Below, one piece after another: positions 8,831 to 17,793 of a DNA stretch of 64,000 bases. The DNA is taken from contig DATBHX010000071.1 of NCBI GenBank assembly GCA_036557225.1, forward strand, positions 1 through 64,000, read 5' to 3'. The translations under genes were made by a program, and so were the position numbers. How positions within the stretch are numbered: the first letter of the stretch is position 1; each line of letters begins with the position of its first letter. The notes under the pieces are model-generated. The model was not told the DNA's origin. It ran no database searches and saw only the letters and a list, made by a program, of their open reading frames with translations. The DNA comes from Angelobacter sp036557225 (GTDB lineage Bacteria > Acidobacteriota > Terriglobia > Terriglobales > Acidobacteriaceae).

Positions 8831-9784
8831 CTATTGCACGTTCACGTTCTCCGTGAACCGGTAAAGCTTGCCTGCGGTATCCCAGGCCTGGATTACCAGA
8901 ATGTGAGTACCCTTTGTGGCGTTGATCTGCTGGTCGAAGACGGGGCCGGAAGAGCTGCCCGCCTCGAGGCCGTCAACGTAAACCTTCATTGCTGTGATCG
9001 ACGCGCTGTTGAACTGCACGCCGGCAGAGACCCGAAAGGGAGACTGCACATCCTCACCATCATTGGGAGTGTTGGGATAGATGCCCGGGTTGCACGTATT
9101 TCCTTTGGGAGGGCAATCTCCTTCATAGTAAGCCTTAAAACTGACGCTGCTCTTGTAAGTTACGTTGTTGGTGTCCGTGGCGACCACGTTCAAAGTGTGA
9201 GTTCCCGCGGCCGTCGCGCTGCCACTGCCCAATACCTGGGTTTGTCCGGGCGCCACTGCAGAATCAAAGACCGGCGTGCTGCCTACATAGGCTGTAACGT
9301 GCTTGATGGGAGCATTGCCTTTGAATCCGAGAGAAAGCCCCAGATTCTGCGAAACAGTCTGGCCCGTGCCAGGAGCGCAGATGCGCACGCCGACGCCCGT
9401 AGGCGGGCAGGCAGGAAGATTCCCTGTCATCGCAAAGACCTGCTCTGCATGGTAGAGACGGCCAAAATCATCCCAGGCGTTAACCGAGAGATGATGCGTT
9501 CCGTTGCTGACTCCGCCTTCAAACAGCTCGATCACCGGCCCGCCGTTGCTGAAGATCTGTTTGCCGTCGATGTAAACCTTCATCGCAGTAATGCTGCCGG
9601 ATGAAGGGTTCGCCAGAGCTTCAATATGCGGTACCTGATAAACGGTTGCGTTGGCGCTGGGCTGGCAAATCACCAGCTTGCCGCTGGCAGGCGCCGGACA
9701 TGCAGCCAATGCCGGCAGTGAGATACAGAATGCGGCTGCAAGAAAGAATTGCGTTTTGATATTTGGCAGGGACAGACACTTCAT
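8831..9784 (-). CDS. Secreted protein with three Ig-like repeats
   Basis: A 317-residue exported protein (signal peptide about 1-28, ending SLPALAAC; the Cys could also be a lipidation site). Three related repeats of about 90 residues follow, each with a beta-sandwich signature: ITAMKVYIDGKQIFSNGGPV then GTHHLSVNAWDDFGRLYH; VTAYVGSTPVFDS then GTHTLNVVATD; ITAMKVYVDGLEAGSSSGPV then GTHILVIQAWDTAGKLYR. Repeats 1 and 3 are most alike. Cysteine-bearing linkers (CPPTGVGVRICAPG, CPPKGNTCNPG) separate them, probably with disulfides. Such bacterial Ig-like proteins occur widely in acidobacteria; no catalytic motif is visible. It has its own terminator downstream. Confidence 0.8.
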   Translation of the reverse strand: MKCLSLPNIKTQFFLAAAFCISLPALAACPAPASGKLVICQPSANATVYQVPHIEALANPSSGSITAMKVYIDGKQIFSNGGPVIELFEGGVSNGTHHLSVNAWDDFGRLYHAEQVFAMTGNLPACPPTGVGVRICAPGTGQTVSQNLGLSLGFKGNAPIKHVTAYVGSTPVFDSAVAPGQTQVLGSGSATAAGTHTLNVVATDTNNVTYKSSVSFKAYYEGDCPPKGNTCNPGIYPNTPNDGEDVQSPFRVSAGVQFNSASITAMKVYVDGLEAGSSSGPVFDQQINATKGTHILVIQAWDTAGKLYRFTENVNVQ

Positions 9785-10004
9785 GATGGTGGGCCTCAGG
9801 GAACCGGAATTTTTCTTGCTCTTGATCTGGTAAATGCAATTTGAAAGCCAAGCTGCTGCTCTCGGAAGCCCACTTCACAGGACACAGCAAAGATGAACAG
9901 GATGGACAAAAATGGGAACGTGAGTACCCAAGGAGAGTAGTAGCGGAGCTATTTGGAAGTTGAAGAAGGCCAGTTTCGCGAGGGAAAGGTCTCTTCTGCG
10001 TCGC

Positions 10005-10256
10005 TTACCGGTGCAGACGCAGACCGTCTTCCTTCAAGCCGATAAACCAGAGATAGATCTCGTCTACGCGCTTGATATCGTCATCCAGCATTCTTTGGTC
10101 AGCGTATTCCCGGATGGCGATCTCCGGGTGCCGGCGTTTGAGTACGGAAACAACCTGGAAGAGTTCGTTGACCTTGGAGTGCATGATGCGCAGATCAGCA
10201 ACCACCCTGATCTCCTCAATTCTCAAAAAGCGTTCATCGGCAGGCGGTTTTTTCAT
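10005..10256 (-). CDS. Small hypothetical protein
   Basis: An 83-residue reading frame, rich in charged residues and predicted mostly helical (RIEEIRVVADLRIMHSKVNELFQVVSVLKRRHPEIAI). I favour the ATG at 10256 because GGAGA lies about 7 bases upstream; the longer frame to 10337 has no such signal. It is a stand-alone gene between the secreted Ig-like gene and the fabZ promoter. I do not recognise the family. An antisense frame (9960-10259) of similar size exists but reads as non-protein-like. Confidence 0.5.
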   Translation of the reverse strand: MKKPPADERFLRIEEIRVVADLRIMHSKVNELFQVVSVLKRRHPEIAIREYADQRMLDDDIKRVDEIYLWFIGLKEDGLRLHR

Positions 10257-10575
10257 TGAGATTCTCCAAGGGCCCAGGTCACTTGCAGAGTTTCGCAGGT
10301 CGCTCGCTGAGAAGCAAGGCCGTGGGGTTGCGGCCAAGGCAGGTCAATGAGTTCGACCCGAGCTAGGCGGTGTGGTATTTGCTCACACCGTCAACACTTA
10401 GACGCGTTGTTGCAGAATAGAGGTTATCTCCGGCCCGGTGTTCCCCTTTTGGCACATCCGCAGTTTTGGGCAAGCAGGTACTCTCCTAATTCTGCGTCGT
10501 AGAGTCAGGATAAGGCCGGCGCGCATGGGTGTTTCCCACATGGCGGTAAATCTTCTATAATTCGCGCTTCAGAAA
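10257..10575. other. Intergenic region upstream of fabZ
   Basis: About 320 bp without a convincing gene. It holds the ribosome site of the small minus-strand ORF at its left end and the fabZ promoter at its right end. Between them I see only short, unremarkable sequence. Confidence 0.6.
10533..10561 (+). promoter_or_regulatory. Sigma70-like promoter of fabZ
   Basis: TTCCCA (10533-10538), 17-base spacer, perfect TATAAT (10556-10561). The start codon is only 14 bases after the -10 box, so the leader would be very short (about 8 nt), nearly leaderless. Confidence 0.55.
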
Positions 10576-11124
10576 ATGAACGAGACCGCAACCACAAATC
10601 CGGCCCAGACCACGGCGAACGGGGTTAACTCCGGCCCGCTCGACATCAATCAAATCCAGGCCATTTTGCCTCATCGTTACCCGTTTCTTTTGATTGACCG
10701 GGTGCTGGAGATTGAGCGCAAAAAGAAAATTGTCGCGCTCAAGAACGTAACCATCAACGAGCCCTTTTTCGCCGGCCACTTCCCGAACTTTCCCATCATG
10801 CCCGGCGTCTTGATTGTCGAAGCCATGGCGCAGGCAGGCGGGGCGCTTCTGCTGACCGAAGTGGAAGACCGCAGCGGCAAGCTGATTGTTTTTACCGGGA
10901 TCGAGAAAGCGCGTTTTCGCCGCCCGGTGGTGCCCGGAGACCAGCTTCGCCTGGAAGTGGAGATGCTCAGCTGGAAGGCAATCTCTTCGCGCATTGCCGT
11001 GCGTATCGGCGGCAAGGGCTTTGTGAATGGCAAGCTGGTGTGTGAAGCCACGCTGAGTTGCCAGCTTGTGAACCGTCCCAGCAGCCAGACGGCGGAGGAT
11101 GCCGGCTCCGAAACTGCGGAATGA
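10576..11124 (+). CDS. fabZ: 3-hydroxyacyl-ACP dehydratase FabZ
   Basis: Hotdog-fold dehydratase of type II fatty acid synthesis, removing water from (3R)-hydroxyacyl-ACP. Motifs: ILPHRYPFLLIDRV, the catalytic His68 in FFAGHFPNFPIMPGV and Glu82 in LIVEAMAQAGG. It has an acidobacterial-style longer N-terminus (about 22 residues) and a C-terminal tail of about 20 residues past the core. Its stop codon overlaps the lpxA start (ATGA), so the two are translationally coupled; hydroxyacyl-ACP is the precursor shared by phospholipid and lipid A synthesis. No lpxD is adjacent. Confidence 0.96.
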   Translation: MNETATTNPAQTTANGVNSGPLDINQIQAILPHRYPFLLIDRVLEIERKKKIVALKNVTINEPFFAGHFPNFPIMPGVLIVEAMAQAGGALLLTEVEDRSGKLIVFTGIEKARFRRPVVPGDQLRLEVEMLSWKAISSRIAVRIGGKGFVNGKLVCEATLSCQLVNRPSSQTAEDAGSETAE

Positions 11125-11894
11125 TTCATCCCACTGCCATCGTTGATCCAGCGGCGCGCATTCCCGACTCATGTTCCGTTGGCCCGTACTGCATTGTCGG
11201 AGCGGAAGTAGAGCTGGGCGAAGGTTGTGAGCTGATGTCACACGTGGTGATCCACGGCGCGGCAAAAATTGGGGCCAGCAACAGGTTCTTTCCCTTTTGC
11301 GCCATCGGCGTCGAGCCTCAGGACGTTACCTATAAAGGCGAAAAAACCGGCGTCGAGATTGGCGACCACAACGTGATGCGCGAGTGCGTCACCATCAATC
11401 GCGGTACCGCGAAAGGCGGTGGCGCCACCAGGGTCGGCAGCCACACCCTGATCATGGCATATTCCCACGTTGGGCATGACTCAGTGATTGGAGACCACGC
11501 CATGCTTGTCAACGGCTCCACGCTCGCCGGGCACGTCACGGTGGAAGAGTGGGCCGTGGTAGGAGCGTTATGTCCGGTGCACCAGTTTGTGCGGATCGGT
11601 GCGCACTCCTATATTGGCGGCGGCACCGTGATCACGAAAGACGTTCTGCCTTTCTCCAAGTGCGTGACCCCGCGCCACACCCAGACTTACGGGCTGAATG
11701 CCGTGGGACTCGAGCGACGGGGTTTCAGCCAGGAGCGCATTAGGAAGATCCACCATGCGTTTCGCGTGCTGCTGAATTCCAAGCTGAATACCACGCAGGC
11801 CCTGGAGAAGCTCAAGTCGGAAGGCGATCAGGGCGAAGACGTGGCCATGCTCCTAAGGTTCATCGAGTCGGCGGAGCGCGGCATTATCAAGTAA
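11121..11894 (+). CDS. lpxA: Acyl-ACP--UDP-N-acetylglucosamine O-acyltransferase LpxA
   Basis: First enzyme of lipid A synthesis. 257 residues, the usual length. The left-handed beta-helix is visible as hexapeptide repeats from IHPTAIVDPAARIPDS to IGDHAMLVNGSTLAGHVTVE; the catalytic His lies in the YSHVGHDSVIG region, and the C-terminal helical domain carries LNAVGLERRGFSQERI. The start ATG overlaps the fabZ stop by 4 bp. A frame beginning at 11058 would add 21 unrelated residues and is not used. With fabZ upstream and lpxI about 460 bp downstream this forms a lipid A region. Confidence 0.96.
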   Translation: MIHPTAIVDPAARIPDSCSVGPYCIVGAEVELGEGCELMSHVVIHGAAKIGASNRFFPFCAIGVEPQDVTYKGEKTGVEIGDHNVMRECVTINRGTAKGGGATRVGSHTLIMAYSHVGHDSVIGDHAMLVNGSTLAGHVTVEEWAVVGALCPVHQFVRIGAHSYIGGGTVITKDVLPFSKCVTPRHTQTYGLNAVGLERRGFSQERIRKIHHAFRVLLNSKLNTTQALEKLKSEGDQGEDVAMLLRFIESAERGIIK

Positions 11895-11938
11895 GGGTGG
11901 ATGCGGCGAACAAAATAGTTGGTTTTCTTGTGAGCGAT

Positions 11939-12256
11939 TCACGCCGCGCGGTTCTTCGATCCGTTCCGGTCAAAAAACTTGCCTGCGTTCCCTGATGTCC
12001 CATCCATGCGATCACGATCGGCGGCGGCAGCTTCGCTTTCTTCAACGGGCTGGTTCTCAATGCCTCCGGCGTTTTTAAGCAGGATATCGGCATACGAGAG
12101 ATAGTGGCGCACAAATCCCTGCTCTTCCGGGCCCAGCGCAGGATCGACTTCTTCAATCAACTCGTCTTTTTCCTTTGCCATTCCGGGCAGGTGATACCCG
12201 TCATGGTGCCGCTTCTTGAAGGGCACCAGGTTCGTGCTGTCAAGGTGGTCAGCCAT
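11939..12256 (-). CDS. Hypothetical protein between lpxA and lpxI
   Basis: A 105-residue frame starting MADHLDSTNLVPF (ATG at 12256, GGAA just upstream). Its N-terminal 60 residues look protein-like (DGYHLPGMAKEKDELIEE, GPEEQGFVRHYLSYADILLKNAGG), while the C-terminus is low-complexity and charged (EESEAAAADRDR). It is antisense to its lipid A neighbours, in an otherwise empty 457-bp gap. I do not recognise the family and give no function. Confidence 0.5.
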   Translation of the reverse strand: MADHLDSTNLVPFKKRHHDGYHLPGMAKEKDELIEEVDPALGPEEQGFVRHYLSYADILLKNAGGIENQPVEESEAAAADRDRMDGTSGNAGKFFDRNGSKNRAA

Positions 12257-12351
12257 TTTCCAACACAACGTTTACTCTTTGGTTAAGATGCGATAACAAT
12301 TTTTTAGATGCCTTCAACTGGCGTAATCTGGCGCACTGGTAGAATTCGGAA

Positions 12352-13305
12352 GTGGCTGAGAACAAAAAACTTGGATTAATCGCAGGAAATGGCAATTTTC
12401 CCTTGTTGCTGCTGGATGCAGCCCGGGCACAAGGCGCCCAGGTGGTGGTGGCCGCCATCAAGGAAGAAACCTCGCCGCTGATCGAGGACCACGGCGCAGC
12501 TGCAGTGCACTGGCTCTCTCTGGGAGAGCTCGGCAAGCTGATTGAAACCTTCAAGCGCGAAGGCGTAAGCACCGCGATCATGGCCGGCCAGGTCAAGCAC
12601 AAGCAGATTTTCTCCGCTATCCGTCCCGATTGGCGGCTGGCCAAGGTTCTTTTTTCTTTGGGCACAAGGAACACTGATTCGCTAATCGGCGCTGTGGCCA
12701 AGGTGCTGGAAGACGAAGGCATTCATCTGATCAGCTCGACCTCCTACCTTGAGCCGCTGCTGGCCAGGCCGGGTGTGCTGACCCGCCGGGCGCCGTCTGA
12801 AGCAGAGCAGAAAAATATCGACTACGGCAGGCAGGCGGCGCGCCATCTTGCGCGGTATGACATCGGCCAGACCGTCGTCATTGCCGAATCTGCATGCGTG
12901 GCTGTTGAAGCAATGGAGGGCACGGACGCAACGATCCTGCGCGCCGGCGACATCATGAAAAGCACCGCCTCCACCCCAACCCGCGCAAACCCGGCGCGCA
13001 TCGGAGACCCCGCCTCCACCCCAACCCGCGCAAACCCGGCGCGCGTCGGGGACCCCGCGCATGAAGGGGAATCGGTGCTCAGCCGCGCGTTGACCGTGGT
13101 GAAGGTAGCCAAGCCCGGCCAGGACATGCGTTTTGATGTTCCGGTGGTCGGCTTAAAGACCATTGAGACCATGCAGCAAGCCGGCGCAACCTGCCTGGCC
13201 GTGGACGCCGGCAAATGCCTGTTTCTGGATGGAGAAAAAATCATTCAGGCGGCTGACACTGCGGGGATCTGCATCGTGGCTGAAACTGTATTTGAGGTCA
13301 GCTAA
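12352..13305 (+). CDS. lpxI: UDP-2,3-diacylglucosamine pyrophosphatase LpxI, repeat-expanded
   Basis: LpxI (DUF1009) hydrolyses UDP-2,3-diacylglucosamine to lipid X, replacing LpxH in many diderms. Motifs: LGLIAGNGNFPLLL at the N-terminus; AGQVKHKQIF; and the C-terminal domain with VVIAESACVAVEAMEGTD, VVKVAKPGQDMRFDVPVVG and CLAVDAGKCLFLD. It starts at a GTG. Residues 206-235 are two copies of a 15-residue unit (consensus ASTPTRANPAR(I/V)GDP) encoded by a 45-bp tandem repeat, placed in the loop between the EGTD/RAGDIM segment and the KVAKPGQD segment. The frame is kept and no conserved motif is broken, so the enzyme may still be active. Length is 317 residues against about 270-290 in relatives (family knowledge). 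Confidence 0.92.
   Translation: MAENKKLGLIAGNGNFPLLLLDAARAQGAQVVVAAIKEETSPLIEDHGAAAVHWLSLGELGKLIETFKREGVSTAIMAGQVKHKQIFSAIRPDWRLAKVLFSLGTRNTDSLIGAVAKVLEDEGIHLISSTSYLEPLLARPGVLTRRAPSEAEQKNIDYGRQAARHLARYDIGQTVVIAESACVAVEAMEGTDATILRAGDIMKSTASTPTRANPARIGDPASTPTRANPARVGDPAHEGESVLSRALTVVKVAKPGQDMRFDVPVVGLKTIETMQQAGATCLAVDAGKCLFLDGEKIIQAADTAGICIVAETVFEVS
12967..13056 (+). repeat. Two tandem 45-bp units inside lpxI
   Basis: Units at 12967-13011 and 13012-13056 differ at only two bases. They are very GC-rich and read in frame as 15 residues each. Composition (CCAACCCGCGCAAACCCGG) is unlike the neighbouring lpxI sequence, as expected for an inserted dispersed repeat. Confidence 0.9.
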
Positions 13306-13360
13306 ATTCTCTATTGCTGACACATGTGCGCCCCTATCATCGTTCTCCCAGAGCTTCCAG

Positions 13361-14059
13361 CTACCAGAGTTCTTCTTTCTCCTCACGCTTGCCTGATTGT
13401 CCGGTTATCTGGTCGATGGTTCTAGCGATGCGACGTGCTCGTGACTCCGGATTGCGGGAGTGAAACATGGCAAACAAGTGCCTGCGTCGATGCGATGGCT
13501 GCATGTTCTCCCACGCTGTGCGCGCCTGTGAGTTCTGGTTAAGGGCCAGGGCGATCTGCGGCGGTAGGTCGCGCTCCGCTTCCAGGGTTTCAAACATACG
13601 TTCCGCAAGCTGGCTGGCCCGGCGCTTACGTGTCTCTTCCTGTTTGCACTGGCCGATCCACTTGGCCATGTCGTTCTTCCAGGAATTGGGCAACGACTCA
13701 TAAAACTTGAGCAGCCGGCCGGACTTTTTTATCTCCAGCAACAGTTCTTTCGATGGTGGCGTGACTACACGCGGCGTAGTGTCCGGAGCCAGGCGAAATT
13801 TCGCTGTCAGGCCGGGCGCGGTCTTGGCGCCTGATTGCATCTTCTTGTTGACGATCATGAAGTGCCCGCCCTTACCGTTGGGAAAGAGCGTGCCGCTGAA
13901 GCTGAAGCCGTTGATCTCGCCCCGTACCCGGAGCTGGCCGCGCTTGCCCCATTGTTTAGCGCAATCGAACGGCACGCGAATGATCACCCAGCGCAGGCGG
14001 TCCTGCGTGCGTTCCAGTGGCGCGGTGAAAGTCTTGGCAGCGGCTTTGTTTGCGGGCAT
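13361..14059 (-). CDS. YdeI/OmpD-associated family protein (DUF1905)
   Basis: A 232-residue soluble protein with an N-terminal DUF1905 beta domain (about 18-95: WVIIRVPFDCAKQWGKRGQ, INGFSFSGTLFPNGKGGHFM) followed by a helical OmdA/YdeI-like C-terminal half. That half has two similar helical segments: LLKFYESLPNSWKNDMAKWI and ARTAWENMQPSHRRRHLFAM, each followed by an ETRKRRA- or ESRARRI-type arginine-rich helix. Relatives are linked to bacteriocin or stress protection, but the biochemical role is unknown. It lies downstream of the M13 peptidase gene on the same strand (105 bp gap), so co-transcription is possible but not required. Confidence 0.82.
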   Translation of the reverse strand: MPANKAAAKTFTAPLERTQDRLRWVIIRVPFDCAKQWGKRGQLRVRGEINGFSFSGTLFPNGKGGHFMIVNKKMQSGAKTAPGLTAKFRLAPDTTPRVVTPPSKELLLEIKKSGRLLKFYESLPNSWKNDMAKWIGQCKQEETRKRRASQLAERMFETLEAERDLPPQIALALNQNSQARTAWENMQPSHRRRHLFAMFHSRNPESRARRIARTIDQITGQSGKREEKEELW

Positions 14060-14164
14060 CGGCGATAGTCTAACAAGACGTTCTGATCTTTGTCCGCCGA
14101 TGCCCAGCTGAATGGCGCAGCAGGCATCAGCTCCAGAGCCAGTGCCTGCTGTGGCGTTTCCAAA

Positions 14165-16243
14165 TTACCAGACGCGGCAAGCGTTCTCATGTACCAATGG
14201 CTTGCCCTTGGCGCAGCCAAAAGCCCGGGCAAATTCAGGCATGTTTGCCACTGTATTGTTCACGCGGTACTTGGCCAGTGAGTGAGGATTGGTCAAAACC
14301 ACCGTCCGCATGATTTCCGGACGCAGCTCTTCACACCAGCCGTTGGCAAAGGCGAGGAAGAAGCGCTGCAACTCGGTCAGGCCGTCGTCGCCTTTTGTCT
14401 CCAGTGTCTTTCCCTGCTGCTTCAGAGTGTTTTCCAGTCCGATCAGCGCCAGGTAGATGCCGCCATTATCGGCGGTGTCTTCACCCTGGGTCAGCAGGCC
14501 GTTCTGCTTGACCCCGGCTTCAGGGATTTCCTGCGTGTACTCGTCAGAGATACACTTGCCGCGTTCGTCATAGTTCTTCGCGTCGTCGGCGGTCCACCAG
14601 TCGTGCAGATTGCCATTGGCATCGAACTTCCGCCCCTGGTCGTCAAAGCCGTGCGTGATCTCATGGCCAATGACTGAACCTTCGGAACCGAAATTGACGG
14701 CGTCATCGGAGTCGCCGCTGAAGAACGGAGGCTGCAGAATTCCGGCAGGGAAGTTGATGGTGTTGAACTGGGGATCGTAATAGGCGTTGATGGTGGGCGG
14801 CGACATGGTCCAGTCATAACGGTCAATGGGCTTGCCGACCTTCTGCACCCAGCGATTGAACTCGAACGCGGTGGCGCGATGAATGTTTTCCAGGTAGCTG
14901 TTCGGCGTGATCTCGAGCGCGGAGTAGTCACGCCACTTGTCCGGGTAGCCGACCTTGTCGAGGATCGCGTGCAGCTTACCGCTGGCCTGCTTCTTGGTTT
15001 GCGGCGTCATCCATGCCAGTTGCGAGATGTCCTGGTCCAGCGCTGATTCAATCGCGTTCACCAGCCTCACTACGCGCTCTTTGCTTTCCGGAGGGAAGGC
15101 GCGGGCGACATAGGCCTGGCCAAGCGCTTCGCCCAGAGCATTGTCCGCCGAGTGCACGCAGCGACGCCACCGGGGCGCCTGCTCCGGTGTCCCGGCAAGT
15201 GTGTGGCTGAAGAAACTAAAATTCTCAGCGGTAAAAGGCTTGCTCAAATAGTGCGCGGAGTCATGCACCAGGTTCCATTTGAGATATGCCTTCCAGTGCT
15301 GCAGCGGATGCTGCTGAAACACCTGCTCCAGCCCGCGGAAGAAATCGGGAGAGGTCACCAGATAAGTCTGCTGCGCGGGAGCATGGATGAGGGTGAGATA
15401 ACGCTGCCAGTTAAAAGAGGGCGTAAGCTTCTGGAGTTCCGCCAGCGTCATCTTGTTGTTGATGTTTTTGGGATCGCGGCGCTTCACCACGTCCATGGCC
15501 GTTTTGGCCAGCGCGGTCTCCATCTCCAGGACCACGGCGGCGTCGGTTGCGGCTTGAGCTGCCGGCTCGCCCGCCAGTTTCAGCATGTTGGTGACGTGCT
15601 CCTGGTATTTCTTGCGGATCTCCACGGATTTAGCGTCGTCAGAAAGATAAAAATCGCGGCCGGGTAACGCAAAGCCGCCCTGATCAAACTGCGCGACTGT
15701 TTTCCTGGCATCGTCATAATCCTGAATGGCAGTGAAGCCGAACATGGGCGAGAAGGTGGCATTGTCGTCCACCAGCCACGCGCCGCCGATGGTGGAGTGC
15801 TGGTGGGCAATCTGGTCGACGAGCTGCGATTTCTGCTTAAGATCGTCAATCCGCTTCAGTTCAGGCTGGAATTCCCTGAGCGAAGCGCTCTCTACCTTGC
15901 TTTCATCCATGCAACTGGTCCAATAGTCGCCGATCTTTTGCTCTACAGCGCTGCGTCCAGACTTTTTAGCCGCGGCGGCTTCCAGCGACTGACGCATTAC
16001 CCCCTCATTCCACTTGAGCAGCGGGCCGGCAACGCCCCAGCCCGCCTGGTCGGCTGGGATCGGATTGGCGGCAAAAAATTTGCTGCAGGTGTATTGATAG
16101 AAGTCAGAGCAGGGATCGATCTGTGGGTTGACCTGGTCAGCGTTCAGATGCTGAAGCGTGGGCAGCTGGTCTGAGTCGTCTTTCTGCTGGGCTGAAGCGA
16201 ATGAAGCCAGGCACAGAAGCACTAGGAGCGGCAAACCGCGCAT
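14165..16243 (-). CDS. M13 family (neprilysin-like) zinc endopeptidase
   Basis: Secreted peptidase of 692 residues. A signal peptide (about 1-19, ASFASAQQ) is followed by the M13 N-terminal domain (DPCSDFYQYTC near residue 42) and the catalytic domain with VNAYYDP-like INAYYDPQFN, the zinc site HEITH (527-531) and the third ligand Glu588 in GEDTADNGG; the C-terminus has PEIMRTVVLTNPHS and ends CRVW, as in neprilysin. All key residues are present, so activity is expected on short peptides in the periplasm. Start at 16243 is supported by the signal peptide and an upstream GAGGAG. Confidence 0.94.
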   Translation of the reverse strand: MRGLPLLVLLCLASFASAQQKDDSDQLPTLQHLNADQVNPQIDPCSDFYQYTCSKFFAANPIPADQAGWGVAGPLLKWNEGVMRQSLEAAAAKKSGRSAVEQKIGDYWTSCMDESKVESASLREFQPELKRIDDLKQKSQLVDQIAHQHSTIGGAWLVDDNATFSPMFGFTAIQDYDDARKTVAQFDQGGFALPGRDFYLSDDAKSVEIRKKYQEHVTNMLKLAGEPAAQAATDAAVVLEMETALAKTAMDVVKRRDPKNINNKMTLAELQKLTPSFNWQRYLTLIHAPAQQTYLVTSPDFFRGLEQVFQQHPLQHWKAYLKWNLVHDSAHYLSKPFTAENFSFFSHTLAGTPEQAPRWRRCVHSADNALGEALGQAYVARAFPPESKERVVRLVNAIESALDQDISQLAWMTPQTKKQASGKLHAILDKVGYPDKWRDYSALEITPNSYLENIHRATAFEFNRWVQKVGKPIDRYDWTMSPPTINAYYDPQFNTINFPAGILQPPFFSGDSDDAVNFGSEGSVIGHEITHGFDDQGRKFDANGNLHDWWTADDAKNYDERGKCISDEYTQEIPEAGVKQNGLLTQGEDTADNGGIYLALIGLENTLKQQGKTLETKGDDGLTELQRFFLAFANGWCEELRPEIMRTVVLTNPHSLAKYRVNNTVANMPEFARAFGCAKGKPLVHENACRVW

Positions 16244-16364
16244 GCGAATCCTCCTCGAAGTAATTCCAAGTCCTATCGAATGTCTGTAGGTTCAGACGCG
16301 CTAGCCGCAGTTTAGTGAGGCAAAAAAATCGACTGCAGCTGAAAATCCGCTCTACCGCTGTGAC

Positions 16365-17786
16365 TCAGCCCTTGCCTTTGGCGGTGCCGCGGTGTTGCTG
16401 TACCCAGCCTTCTTTTGTGGTCTGGCGGGACCGGCCAAGCGCAAGCGATCCGGCGGGCACGTTTTCAGTAATTGTCGAACCGGCAGCAATGTAAGAGCCT
16501 TTGCCGATCCGTACCGGCGCAACCAACGTTGAATCGCTGCCGACAAACGCACCGTCTTCGATCACCGTCAGGTGTTTGTTAACACCATCGTAGTTGCAGG
16601 TGATGGTGCCGGCGCCCACGTTGACCTGCTCGCCGATTTCCGCATCGCCGAGATAGGTGAGATGGTTGGCCTTGGAGCCACGGCCCAGCCGCGCCTTCTT
16701 GGTCTCGACAAAATTGCCTACGTGCGCGGCTTCGCCGATTTCGCTGCCCGGCCGCAAATGCGAGTACGGGCCAAGCAGCGCTCCCGCGGCGACCTGAGAC
16801 TGATCGATGATGCAGCCGGGGCGGACCAGGACATTGTCGGCAATTTGCGAATGGCTGATCACGCTGAAGGAGCGTATGCGGCAGTTGGAGCCGATGCGCG
16901 TCGTGCCGAGAATTTGCACGAAGGGCTCAAGAATCGTGTCCGCTGCGATTTCTACCTCAAGATCGATGACGCAGGTGTCAGGGCGGTAGATGGCCACGCC
17001 GGCGGCCATCAACTCATGGCATTTACGCATACGCATTGTGGCGTCAAGCGAAGCAAGTTCGGCCAGCGTATTGGCGCCAAGGACTTCCGCCGGATCAGCG
17101 GCCTTGACAGCAACGACGGTGGCCTTCGCTTTCACCAACAGCGCAGCCATGTCTGTGAGGTACAGCTCGTGATGGGCGTTGTCCGTGGTCAGGCGGTCGA
17201 TGTGGGAGAAGAGCGGTTTGGTGGCGAAGGCGTAAATGCCGGAGTTGATCTCACGAACCTTTTGCTGTGCCTTGGTGAGCGCTTTCTGCTCCACGATGGC
17301 TTTTACACGATCACTGCCAGCGCCGGCGCGAATCGTGCGGCCATAGCCAAACGGCTCCGCAGGCTCAGCCGTCAAAATCGTCATGGCGGCTATCTTTGCC
17401 AGATGGAAGTCACGCAGGCGTGCGATAGTTTCCTGGCGGATTAAAGGCACGTCGCCCGAGAGCACCAGAAGGTTGTCATAGCCCTGCACTGCCGGGCGGG
17501 CGCACATGATCGCGTGGCCAGTGCCGCGCTGCTCCGCCTGCAAGACAAATTGCACACCCAGGGTTTCCACCGCTGCGCGCACAGCATCAGCCTGGTGGCC
17601 GATGATGACGTGAATGTCACTGGCCGGCACAATTTGCCGCGCTGCCTTGATCACATGAGTCAGCAGCGGCTGGCCGCCGACCTCATGCAGAACTTTGGCG
17701 CGGCTGGATTTCAGGCGCGTGCCTTTGCCGGCCGCCATGATGACAATGCCGAATTTGCCGGAGCTGTTTACGGGAGGATGAGCCAT
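16365..17786 (-). CDS. glmU: Bifunctional UDP-GlcNAc pyrophosphorylase / GlcN-1-P N-acetyltransferase GlmU
   Basis: Makes UDP-N-acetylglucosamine, precursor of peptidoglycan and lipid A. The N-terminal uridyltransferase domain has IVIMAAGKGTRLKS, EQRGTGHAIM and LVLSGDVPL; a linker leads to the left-handed beta-helix acetyltransferase domain with RPGSEIGEAAHVGNFVE, GAGTITCNYDG and the C-terminal AAGSTITENVPAGSLALGR. 473 residues, near the usual 455-470. The gene is the last of a three-gene operon: its ATG is 7 bp after the yvcK stop. UDP-GlcNAc made here feeds the LpxA reaction encoded 5 kb away. Confidence 0.96.
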   Translation of the reverse strand: MAHPPVNSSGKFGIVIMAAGKGTRLKSSRAKVLHEVGGQPLLTHVIKAARQIVPASDIHVIIGHQADAVRAAVETLGVQFVLQAEQRGTGHAIMCARPAVQGYDNLLVLSGDVPLIRQETIARLRDFHLAKIAAMTILTAEPAEPFGYGRTIRAGAGSDRVKAIVEQKALTKAQQKVREINSGIYAFATKPLFSHIDRLTTDNAHHELYLTDMAALLVKAKATVVAVKAADPAEVLGANTLAELASLDATMRMRKCHELMAAGVAIYRPDTCVIDLEVEIAADTILEPFVQILGTTRIGSNCRIRSFSVISHSQIADNVLVRPGCIIDQSQVAAGALLGPYSHLRPGSEIGEAAHVGNFVETKKARLGRGSKANHLTYLGDAEIGEQVNVGAGTITCNYDGVNKHLTVIEDGAFVGSDSTLVAPVRIGKGSYIAAGSTITENVPAGSLALGRSRQTTKEGWVQQHRGTAKGKG

Positions 17787-17793
17787 GAAGCAA

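Noticed and set aside
12967..13056. CRISPR-like repeat in lpxI
   Set aside because: Two directly adjacent units without spacers, in frame inside a gene; not a CRISPR.
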